From: Amyloporia xantha
Lineage: Eukaryota > Basidiomycota > Agaricomycetes > Polyporales > Adustoporiaceae
NCBI GenBank assembly: GCA_036971615.1
Contig: JAYKKR010000011.1
Coordinates: 1,054,001-1,118,000 of the forward strand
Length of the DNA: 64,000 nt
Direction: 5' to 3'
Every line of letters starts with the position of its first letter. Positions within the stretch are counted from its first letter, which is position 1. Positions 1 to 9,731 of the stretch are shown here, piece by piece. The notes below the pieces were generated by a model, which worked only from the letters and a program-made list of their open reading frames with translations, was not told where the DNA came from and did not search any database. The position numbers were made by a program, and so were the translations under genes.

Positions 1-504
1 GATCAACCCACGAGGACGTGTGCTCGATCAAGCTCCGGAAGAGACATCTCGACGCAGTGATGAGATTGATTCTGTGAAGGAGAAAGAGAAGGATGATACT
101 GCCGCGTCTTTGGTCAAAGAGGTCGCGCCACTGGACAACCAACCGGAAGACTACGAGACGCTCCGAGCGTCACTGAAGAAGGCAGTGTGGGCTTCCTCCA
201 TTTTGAGCTTCATTGTCATTTTCGTGAGCGTTCTACCACGGTTATTTCGTTGGAAATGTGCACTAAGACAGCTTCGCAGTTAATACCAATCCCGTTATTC
301 CTGTCACACTACATCTTCTCCCTGAACTTCTTCAAGGCGTGGGTGATCATCGGTATCATATGGCTATTCGTGGCTGCGGGCATTACGTCTGTCTTGCCAC
401 TATGGGAGAGTCGCAAAGCAATGTTCGATATTGGTCGAGGACTGTTTAGAGATGTCTGTCGGAGACCTCGGGGCCGAAGTCAAAACACTCTGTCTCATCC
501 CTGA
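1..504 (+). CDS. Urea permease (DUR3 family), 3' end only
   Basis: This is the C-terminal part of a sodium:solute-symporter-type urea transporter; the rest lies outside the window. A charged cytoplasmic stretch (EKEKDD...) leads into a hydrophobic segment (WASSILSFIVIFV), an intron at about 228-283, then two more membrane segments with PIPLFLSHYIFS and VLPLWESRKAM. The complete urea permease at 57-60.7 kb ends in the same arrangement (PLPMFFSHYVFS, ILPIWES), so the two are paralogues. The tails after the last helix differ (CRRPRGRSQ here, MIMGKHSG there). Known for the family: proton-driven import of urea, sometimes polyamines, at the plasma membrane, usually under nitrogen control. Substrate is inferred from homology. 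Partial because the window begins inside the gene. Confidence 0.8.
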
Positions 505-1256
505 TCATATATTGTATGCTAGTATTAAAAATGTGCGCATATAGACGGTCATATTTCTTATGAGGAAGGTGTTGGGAGAATTCGACTGCATAATGTGAGG
601 CGAAACGACAGGGTTACCACTGTTCCCGAGGTCTGATCGTTCGACCGATTTGACTTGAAAGAGTGGAATTGAGTGGACAACTCACTTGATGCACCTCACA
701 CCAGCCTCAAGACATCCTACACAGCTCTTGTGCGGACGCATAATCCCTGAAGATATTATGCCCTCAAGATTCGCTACCTATATGAGTTTCGTCTAGCTGT
801 TAGACATCGACGCCGAAGGAATACGGCATTCAATGAACATTAAGCCTGTAGATCTCGGGAGATACGCGTAGTTCACCCAGCCCATCAAGCCTCATGATGA
901 TTGTAATTGTAGAGAAATGTGTGGGTGCGAGTGGATCTTAGAAGTTTTGAGTGTTGCCGCTGCACAGATCCGAGCCGACAGTCTCTGGACAGACTGACTA
1001 CAGTCATAGATACCCCAATTCGAGCAATCTCATGCAGTCGATGTACAGGGGAAGTGGCGAATCAAAGTGAAGAGTAGCCAAAGAGTAGCTGAAGCCTGAA
1101 GGTGGATAGTAGATGGATGTGGGCCGAGTTCAAGCCACTTCGGTTGAAGCGCGATATTTGATTCTGCGTTCTTCCTCTGAGACTGACTCTTGACTTGCTC
1201 TTGACTGCCGAGGCTTTCTGCTCATATTCGGCTGTTCTGAGAGAAACCTTGTAATC
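505..1256. other. Intergenic, urea permease 3' flank to citrate carrier promoter
   Basis: No convincing coding exon on either strand. It should hold the 3' UTR of the left gene and the promoter of the citrate carrier. No clear TATA box or repeat was noticed. Confidence 0.5.
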
Positions 1257-2696
1257 ATGTCCAAGAAGGAGAAGCCGTTGTATTCCATGATCGCAGGGAC
1301 CACTGCCGGTGCAGTAGAAGCGTGAGCCAAGTCGGCACTCTTCTCGGTGTACGCCCCTGAAGCCATCTAGGTGATGCAGCTTCGTCACATATCCTACAGA
1401 ATATGTGAAGACACGCTCTCAGTTCAGTGGGAAGGTACGTTATACTGTTTTCATCGAGGAGCGTGTTTCTGAGCCGTGATAAATCAGAGAGAAAGCCCGT
1501 GGAGTATCATCCGCACGACGGTAAAGACGAAGGGTCTGACCGGTCTCTACTCAGGATGTACTGCTTTGGTCATTGGTACGCTGCTGTTCTGAGCCCCGTC
1601 CTAAATATATGCTCTATGAAACGCGCTCCGTAGGCAATTCTGTGAAGGCAGGTGTGCGGTTCGTATCGTATGACCATTTCAAGCACATACTGGCAGACGC
1701 TGAGGTGAGTGGTTTGATTCACCTTTCGCTCCTTCTAGTTGGTGCCTAACATGCGGTGGTGATTGAGGGCAAAGTGAGCGCACCGAGGAGCCTTGCAGGT
1801 GTGTGGTTTCGGTATTTCATTTTCGGCAGTTTGTGACTCGCACTAACCATTTCGGCATGTCCAGCGGGACTTGGTGCTGGGATGATGGAAGCCATCTTTG
1901 CAGTGACGCCCTCCGAAACCATCAAGCAAGGGTCTGTTTCTCGTCATATATGCTCTGGCTAACTGCTTTCTTGCAACAGAACTAAGCTCATCGATGATGC
2001 GAAAAGGCCCAACCCCCGGTATCGTGGGCTCATCCACGGGACGATGTCCATCATCCGAGAAGAAGGTATCAGTGGCATATATCGTGGTCTCTTCCCAGTG
2101 GTCAGTTCTAGCCTTTAATCCTGGCCTGTATTTGTTATCAATTCTTTGCCTATCAGATGATGCGTCAAGGTATACCCACATATCGAGCTTCCAGAGAACT
2201 GTCTCCCTGATAGATATTGTGAAGGGGCGAACTCAGCCGTCAGGTTCACAACATACACGACCCTCAAGCAGTTTGTTCTAAGTACAGCACGCCCGGGACA
2301 AAGCTTGTCAACAGGAGTGACATTCGGTATTGGGTCTATAGCAGGGCTTGTCACTGTCTATACTACCATGCCTCTTGAGTATGTCTTATGCGCCGTCTCA
2401 TCGTCTCTCACTAACAGTACTTTGCTGCAGTGTCATCAAAACTCGTATGCAGTCCCTTGAGGCACGGCAAGCATATCGAAATTCGTTCCATTGTGCATAC
2501 CGGATCTTCACAGAGGAAGGAATCTTGCGATTCTGGACGGGTACAACGCCAAGACTCGCGCGTTTGGTAGTAAGTGGCCTCAAATTCTATGTGGGTATAG
2601 CGTGGAGCTGACAATTTAATACTCAAGATGAGCGGTGGGATTGTCTTCACTGTGTATGAGCAGATAATATCACTTCTTGGGGGACGACCCAGCTAG
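1257..2696 (+). CDS. CTP1: Mitochondrial tricarboxylate (citrate) carrier
   Basis: Multi-exon member of the mitochondrial carrier family, which exchanges citrate/isocitrate for malate or related anions across the inner membrane. The first exon reads MSKKEKPLYSMIAGTTAG. All three carrier signatures are present: YPTEYVKTR (about 1390), TPSETIKTK (about 1910-1985, split by an intron) and MPLDVIKTR (about 2371-2450). Between them are IGNSVKAGVRFVSYDHF and the citrate-carrier-like stretch AGMMEAIFAVTPSETIK, closer to Ctp1 than to ADP/ATP or phosphate carriers. The last exon ends ISLLGGRPS followed by TAG. About 300 residues, normal for the family. At least six short introns; exact junctions are approximate. 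Confidence 0.88.
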
Positions 2697-2947
2697 TGCA
2701 ATAGACTTCATACAGAGTAGGAAATCAATTCACCATCAGACTATTTCAGTAATATACGAATCGTGCATCGCCACATTCTTTCAATATGCATTGTCAACGA
2801 GTACGTCTGGCAAGTTTGTTCTAATGAACATCGGTCGACTGTCCTAGTCTTCTTTTGAAAATATTTGCATTTCGACATCACTACTCAGCGACCTGACTCT
2901 TGCTATTGTACAAGGTATCATTTATAACATTTTTCACACCTGCACCC

Positions 2948-4745
2948 TCAGTGGAAATAATTGCTTGCATAGGGTGCAACAGACAGCCAGGCCTCGTCAA
3001 GTGCTTTGACGACTGGTTCGGCTGCACCAGGTTCACATCAGACATGACATCGCCTTTTCGACTGAATTATGACACTCACGTAGAGGGCCTTTCTCCAAAT
3101 CGACAAGGTTCTATTTGCAGGAGATACGGGTGAGTATAGGTCCAGGTCAATTACGTAGGTCGGCGAACCTGTTCGATATGCTTCAAGCTCGACGCGCCAA
3201 TAAGGACCGAGTCTCCATATTCACGCTTCATGAGACTGTGGTTGGAGATCCAGCGTAGGGCGATTTCGGCCATGGTCAAATCGTGCGCTTTCGCTACCTC
3301 CTCGATAGCCGCGAGTGCCTTGAAGTAGGGCTCATTCCAGTAACTTTCAACCACGTCAGAAGACAAAGGACGTCGGACTCCAGACAGCCACCTACCGCGC
3401 GCGGTACATCTGTCACGGAAAATGCAGTGAGACGTGCTACCGGGCATAAGATGGACCCAAACTAGACTTACCTTTCCTTGGCCTTTCTCCGGATCAAATC
3501 TGGAGGTAGGATCTACTTTCTCATCTGGGGAATGGTACCTTCCGGTAAAGAATCCTCCGCCGACTGCGCACAAGCATCCCTCCGTCAATGACGGCAGACG
3601 GCAGCAGACAGCCACTCACGAGGATTGAACTCGTAGAAACTAATGCCATACTTTCTCAAACACGGGAACAACTCCGGCTCGACTTTCCTGATGCGCATCG
3701 GGCCATCAGTTTAGCTGACGATGGGTCTTACAGCGCAGGTGCCTCACCGGTGGATAGCGTTGTAGAGCCCCTGATAAGCCGTTGGCTGGATATACCCGTT
3801 CGCCCTGCAGATCTGCACGATCTCGGCAACTTCCCACCTAAGGCATTTTACCGGGTAAAGAACTGATGTAGATTTCGGAAATGATGAAAACACTGACGAC
3901 GTGTAGTTGCTGATGCCGAAACGCTTGAATTTACCCTCCTTGTAGAGATCGTTGACTGCCTTCATGGTGACCTCGTAGGGCGTCGTCCGATCGGGTCCGT
4001 GAAGGTACCACATCTCTAATTGGCTGCACCGGAAATAACGAGCGGTCCTGTGAGTGAACGATGCAAATGATGCATAGCTCTCAGACACCTACTCTGCTTT
4101 AAGAGCTTTCAGTGAAATATCCAGGTGTTTGCGCAAATCCTTTGGGTTCACATTCAGAGATCAATAATACTACTTATCATGAGAGAGAAGCTGACCTCCG
4201 GCGAGTGACTTATAACAGCGCTGCTGATACTTTGGAATCGTACATTGGCCTGAATATATGATCGTGATTAACTCGTCGAGTGAATTTGTGAGTAATTAAT
4301 TGTGATCCGACTTACGGCAAAAGGATACAGCTTCGTTTCGAGCTTCAGGCCTCGCTTTTGCCAGTCGATCTTACCAAGATACTCCTCGCTCGTGCCGCCG
4401 GAATAGGTACGGGCTGTATCGATCTGGATGGCAATGGATCGTCACTTTACTGACAAATAAACGCCATTCGGGTAATACCTCCGTATGTCCGTGCGCGCGG
4501 AAAACGTCTAGGATAGCTTCGACATCCTTCAGATCGTGTACTCTTGCACCTGTACCACATCGATGCAGTCAGCTAATCACATCTGCCCATTGAATAAACA
4601 ACACCAACCTTCTGTCCCAGGCTCGCCGAATGTCATGGCACCCTTCCTCACATTGTAAATAAAAGCTACATCAGCCTCGGGACTTGAGCGATCTCACCAT
4701 GACGATATTGAGGGCGCTCTTCTGGTTGGGGTTTTCGTTGGACAT
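2948..4745 (-). CDS. Aldo/keto reductase, AKR7-like, copy A
   Basis: NADPH-dependent aldo/keto reductase of the aflatoxin-aldehyde-reductase type, read from ATG at 4745 (MSNENPNQKSALNIVM) to TGA at 2948 (VAPYASNYFH). The catalytic tetrad is visible: Asp and Tyr in QIDTARTYSGGTSEEY, Lys in LETKLYP, His in WYLHGPDRTTPYE. Then come KRFGISNY, the cofactor-side segment [15 protein letters not shown] and SHIGASSLKHIEQ-type sequence near the end (DSVLIGASSLKHIEQ). About 330 residues over nine or so exons. It is a close paralogue of the plus-strand gene at 29.5-31.3 kb: same intron positions, same N-terminal NPNQKSALNIVM, similar sequence just upstream of the ATG. Physiological substrate unknown. The reading frame looks intact. 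Confidence 0.85.
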
Positions 4746-5099
4746 GTTGTACCGGGTCAAAGTGGAAATTTCGATTCAGAGGTTCGACACCCTCGCCGAT
4801 AGCAGCCTGCCACTCATTTATAGTCCATGGGCATCGAGCTTATTCATGCTCGTGGGTCAGCGACCATGACAGAATCGATTGCACCTCAAGATACAGAGAC
4901 ACGTGGGTCTCGCTGTCAATGTGGGGCTGCCGATTTTCGGGAGATTTACTGCAGATCAATTAATGCAGTACATCCACTTCCCGCGACGCCCTTTCTTCAA
5001 GCGCCTACGATTAGGCTGCAGCAATTGCTCACAGTCGACTTCGTCGGATTGGAGAGCAGGCGGACAAGTGTGGGGCTTGCGAAAATTGTCTATCAGAAC

Positions 5100-5440
5100 A
5101 GGCATTATTATATCAATACGCACTTGTTCTACTGTTTTCTGAGCGGCCTTTATCCACATACGAACACGGTACGCCGCCTTCGATATTCTCAACTTTTGGG
5201 ATCTCGGTTCCGCGATACTCATTATAAGTCCGTACTTAGGCGGTAATAATTCGCTAAAGTCAAGGCCGAAGGCGTCTTCGTTGTGGTACCTCACTGCGCG
5301 CAATGGTATCGAGTCTTGACAAAATATAAGGATAAGCAATATGTGCAGTGGCACCTGAGTGCGATTATCCATCTTTATCTTATGCTACTCCACTGGCATC
5401 CGGCGTCCCTCGATGACCATTTTCGAGAGCCACGCCGGCA
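5100..5440 (-). pseudogene. Remnant of a beta-lactamase-like serine hydrolase (C-terminal part)
   Basis: On the minus strand, around 5310-5225, the frame reads LRAVRYHNEDAFGLDFSELL and then PPKYGL. This matches the C-terminal LRMEYRDEETFDVDFTALF-PHGYGL of the intact hydrolase at 31.7-33.9 kb. Just upstream, in a different frame, IAYPYIL resembles YAAYPRIW of the intact gene, so at least one frameshift separates the pieces. The SxxK and YxN catalytic regions are absent. It lies about 350 bp upstream of aldo/keto reductase copy A, whereas the intact hydrolase lies downstream of copy B. Read as a decayed duplicate; no function expected. The borders are guesses. Confidence 0.5.
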
Positions 5441-5691
5441 AGTCTACTCAAGTTATTGAAGTGGACGTTTTCACGATCATTATCTATATCTGTAAATAGG
5501 AAGTTAATACAACGAATAAAGAGAACTTTGACGTAAAACTCTGCTTACCCAGTGACTGTACAAAAGAAGGCCTTACAGAGTCCTCGCTAATTTGCAGGTT
5601 TCTAGCAAGTCGACGTAATTGGATCATGGAGTGTGAGATCAGAAGAGATGAGAATCTGTTATGTTTGTGATAAATATGACGAAACACAGTC

Positions 5692-7039
5692 TAGCATTTT
5701 TGGACAACACATACGGGGGAATGAAGTAGGTTATTGTGGCATAGAGACTCTAGCAGCACAGAAATAATCGGATTTGGTACCTCCGTTACGAAATATTTAC
5801 TTACATTCTCAACCATGTGCAGCACTATTTCAGTCATATTGAGTAAGAGTAATGCCCTGTAACGTTTCAATTCAACAGCTTGCCATGAATTTGAGACATG
5901 ATTTACTAACACGAAGTAGATGGTTCCTGTTAATTTAACAATATCATCAGATTTATTTCCTAAAATAAGAATTACTGCAATCACCATCTTGCAAAATCTG
6001 TACGGTCAGAGAAGGCTTGCCCATTCCATCCATAACATGTTGCGTCTGAAATGAAAAGTACCAGCTGGCCAAAAGCACTAAAAGATCAGACAAAATGGCG
6101 CATGTTCTTGTGGTGATGAGTACTAAACATCCCGAGGTCAGCTTTCAATTGGAATAAGCTACAGCTAGATGAATGCCTGACATCTGAAGGGAAAAGGTCA
6201 ACATATAAATATATTATGGATAAAAGCTAGAAATACACTCACTCAGTGAACAATGATTCCGAATAGTATGCATTGTTGTCACAAGTTGGAATTCCAGCAA
6301 CATATAAGACGAATGCATAAGATGATGCAAAATATAGACCCTTGATCATTTGTCAGAGCTCGGAGAAACTCACCCAGCCAATAAAACTAACCAAATTACT
6401 GCCAAATGTGACAGAACTAAGTACGAATGTCACCAATGCTGCACGCCAATTCTTCATACTGACGGCATAGGCACGCAGTGTCGAAAATGCTCAAAGCCAC
6501 AGTTCAGTATCGGTGAACCAGACTAAAATGCCAGTCAGCTCACCAATGATTACGGCATACAAAACCAGGGTCAGTAGTTCCACTAGTACAAGTGACGCTT
6601 CACAGCTGATTTCCTTAGTCTTTGTATCCAATATAGGATTAGAATTATACCTCTGTGTTTGGTATCAGGAACAGTAGTCACGGATTTCTGAAATCCACCT
6701 ACCAGTGGTGTACTCCATGGGGCGAATTGTATGAGAGTGGCCAATGCATAAGCTAGTAGAGAATAGCGGTTGACGAGGAACAGACAGTTGGACTTCGACA
6801 TTTTGCAGTTCCAGACAAGCGTCACTTCGTCGGCAAGAGTAGTAATGTATTGGTAGACGATTGTAGCTGCAATATTAGAAGTCAACTCTTGCTCATAACG
6901 TCCGTGTAAACCATTCATTACTTACTGACCACTGCTAATTGACAACAGTTATCCACAAAGCTGTTGAGTTCAATCGATCACTTAGCTATCGAACCGTGTT
7001 AAGTTTAAATAACGAGACTTACTTAGTTTGCAACTGCAT
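5692..7039 (-). CDS. DUF6533-domain integral membrane protein
   Basis: Multi-exon minus-strand gene. A tiny first exon (MQLQTK, ATG at 7039) and a second short exon are followed by the domain hallmark TIVYQYITTLADEVTLVW, then CLFLVNRYSLLAYALATL, matching the 'YDHLLTLDEEVRLIW...FLLNRY' pattern of the DUF6533 family that is expanded in Agaricomycetes. A further exon at about 6365-6480 (RAYAVSMKNWRAALVTFVL) matches the second conserved block. A late exon at about 5800-5985 holds hydrophobic segments and SNSWQAVELKRYRALLLLNM. Probably six or seven membrane helices. The family has no established function. The 3' end, placed at the stop near 5692, is uncertain. Confidence 0.7.
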
Positions 7040-8327
7040 GGCGACACTGGTAGGCCCCGACATAGCGTTAGTCGGAAACGATATTGGCTTCTGACGAGGT
7101 CCACTGGCATTTTATATACACCATCGCGACACATTCCAAAGTAAGACGTTTGAAATCCGTGTCAGACAGTCATGGAATATCTGCTTTTACAAACGCCGCA
7201 ATACCCAGCTGCCGGTGTGTGTGAACAGAGTGAAACGCCCAAATTGATCTATGCCCGGCTATCTAACGGACAGAATCAGGGAGGACACAAATGCTCGTAG
7301 GCCACACACCCGGGCTTGCAACGATCAGTTTCCTGAAGCTAGTATGTCAATCATGATACAGCACAGATAAGACGTACGGTGGAACCACCGGGGTGTCACG
7401 TTGGCGAAAACAGTGACATCTGCATGGTCAAAAAGTGGAGCAACATCCTGTCTTTGACGTTGCCGCTACGGGTCATAGTGTATGATATGCACTCGGAAGC
7501 CATTGGGTTGATCAGCGATCGTTCACGAACTAATCTGGAGTAGCCGGTACCGCCGCGAGACAGACAGAGGTAGAACCGACCATGCAAGTCTTAAGAGAGA
7601 CCAAACAACGAACGTTTCATGGGGAGCTGCATACAGCTGTCCGCCAGTGGTCTTTTGTCGGAATTCTATAATTCTGATAGATGATAGAAGCAACACACCG
7701 TTTGAGGACTGGCATCGCCTTCACTAGGGCCAACCGGGCCGAGGGCCACCAGCACAGATGAGCTTGGTACTCACAGCATATATGTCAGCATAAAATAATA
7801 GTACGACAGCAGAATGCGACTGGTGGAGCAGGACAACTCTTGCAATGGTGTCGATGTTGATCGCAGTTGTGTCAAGCGGACCGGCCACAAAAAGATCATC
7901 TCAATTGAGATGACATGGATCCTATCCGAAAGCCGTTCCGTGAATGGCCCTGGATTATAAATCGAATCCTCTGCGACGTCCCCAACACTTGCGCTAGACT
8001 ATATCGGCAGTCAGGGGGTGGTACTATCAGACTGGTGCCTGAGAAGACACGAGAAAACTCAATCAACGCACCTGGGATATGTACGCCGAGGTGGTTGGGA
8101 GGAAGACACCTTCGGCATACCATTGGCGGGTTTCACTTCGTCTGTCATTAGAAATCTAGAAGATTCACTGCGGACTTCAACTTCCCAGGTGTGGAAAGAT
8201 CACATTTCTGCAATATCCAATCTTGAGAAACTTCACTATATCTTCTGTCCACTTCGATGAACCATTTTGAGCGGCATCGATTACAGAAAAAATAAATATA
8301 TGCGCGGTGGCGGACGCTCGGGTATAC
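7040..8327. other. No recognisable gene
   Basis: About 1.3 kb between the DUF6533 gene and LCL3. Short open stretches exist on the minus strand (for example 7781-7860, reading TIARVVLLHQSHSAVVLLFY, which is hydrophobic), but none continues through plausible splice sites or matches a known family. It may hold a decayed membrane-protein exon. Confidence 0.4.
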
Positions 8328-9582
8328 CTATCGCCAGGTCCACCGCAAGATTCGTCGAAACCACCCACTCTTTGCACCGTTCGGAACATTTCGCGGTAGC
8401 ATAGAGCTAACTAGTGTGGTAGTATCACCCTTGGCCACATCCGCAGCTCCATATCGGCGCTTATACTCGGCGGCGGACTCTCTGCCAATGCCGTATTTCC
8501 AAATTCCCCGACCCGCAGCGCTAATAGAGCCTAAGTGTGAGTGTGGATAGATCTCTGATAGCAATAACGTACCGGGCCTCATCCTGCAGACGCAGGAATT
8601 CTACCTTCCCCCACCGACCGTATTCCGCACCTGCCTGCTCGTACACCTCCGCCCATCCCGCACGGACCATATCAAGGGAAACATTGCGCCCTGTCGCGAG
8701 AAAGCCTGGGAACAAGCGTGGCCTGAGGTGCGCAAACGAGACCTGTGATTAAATGAGATTTTCGGCCATGTACCATGCTTAGACGAGTAAACTGACGATC
8801 CGCCCATACTGATCTTTCCGCAACATCTGACAATAAACCGTCTTGCCTTCAACTTGTTTCTTCAGCCATGCCTTACTTTCTTCCGCAAATTCTTGAGCTG
8901 GTCGACCAAAGTGTGAAGCCTATTACCAACCCCCGAAGCATAGCATGATTAGATCTAGGACCATTAGCTAGTGGTGCCAAAAGCGTACTTCTGGCGCGTC
9001 AGCACCTGCAATACGAATGTGTATTGTCAGGTCCTTCAGATCTAAATATAATTCGCTGTTCATGCTTGTAGAATAAGTCAACTCCTTACGACAATTACCT
9101 TTTCTCTGTGAAGGAACGTGTCTCAGCTTCAGTGGCCGATTCCATCCGAAGCCAGGTGTGTGATATATGCGAAAGTTGTCAGCATCCCCAACGCTATAAA
9201 AGACACGGGAATGTTCTTTCAATTGGCACAGAAATAAAACAGCACAGTGCAAATGTAATTACGACACTGACTTGGTTACGTATCCCTTAACCCACCGCTT
9301 TTTGGCCAACATATCAGGAGTAACCCATTCCGCGTTTGGTATGCGTTTCACCAGTTTCTTGTAGACATACAGGGCGCTGAGTGAGCTCACAGAACCAAGG
9401 GACAAGGCGCATAGTGCAATAAGATGCACTGGTAGCGAAGTGAATCTAGTCCCGACTTCAGATGTAGCGGCAATAGCTCGATCGCGCATCCCAGGTATCG
9501 AAACCTCCTCGCTGCCGACCGGATTGACATTCTTGTTGTTGGAGGTTTCTTGCTTAGCCCATGGCCAGAATAAGTAAGGCAT
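8328..9582 (-). CDS. LCL3: Probable mitochondrial membrane endonuclease, SNase-like
   Basis: Matches the fungal LCL3 family: an N-terminal membrane anchor followed by a staphylococcal-nuclease fold. Start is ATG at 9582 ([11 protein letters not shown]). A hydrophobic anchor ([20 protein letters not shown]) is followed by [20 protein letters not shown] across an intron, and [12 protein letters not shown]. The nuclease core shows [11 protein letters not shown], then [25 protein letters not shown] and [20 protein letters not shown], ending [17 protein letters not shown] and a basic tail. About 290 residues, the usual length. It is head-to-head with TAH18, only 149 bp apart. Location in the mitochondrial outer membrane is known from yeast and inferred here. 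Confidence 0.87.
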
Positions 9583-9731
9583 GTAGACGATAGTAACGGT
9601 ATGTGATGCAAGACAATCCTCAAGAGGCAAACACAACGGTGAAGTTGCGTTGAGCGCGCGTGTCATGTGATCACGATCTCGTCGACAAAAGTTATCTGAT
9701 AACCGCATATTTGCAGGCGCCTTCAGAACAG
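9583..9731. promoter_or_regulatory. Divergent promoter between LCL3 and TAH18
   Basis: Only 149 bp separate the two start codons, so both promoters and 5' UTRs must share this interval. No TATA box was recognised. Co-regulation is an inference from geometry alone. Confidence 0.5.
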
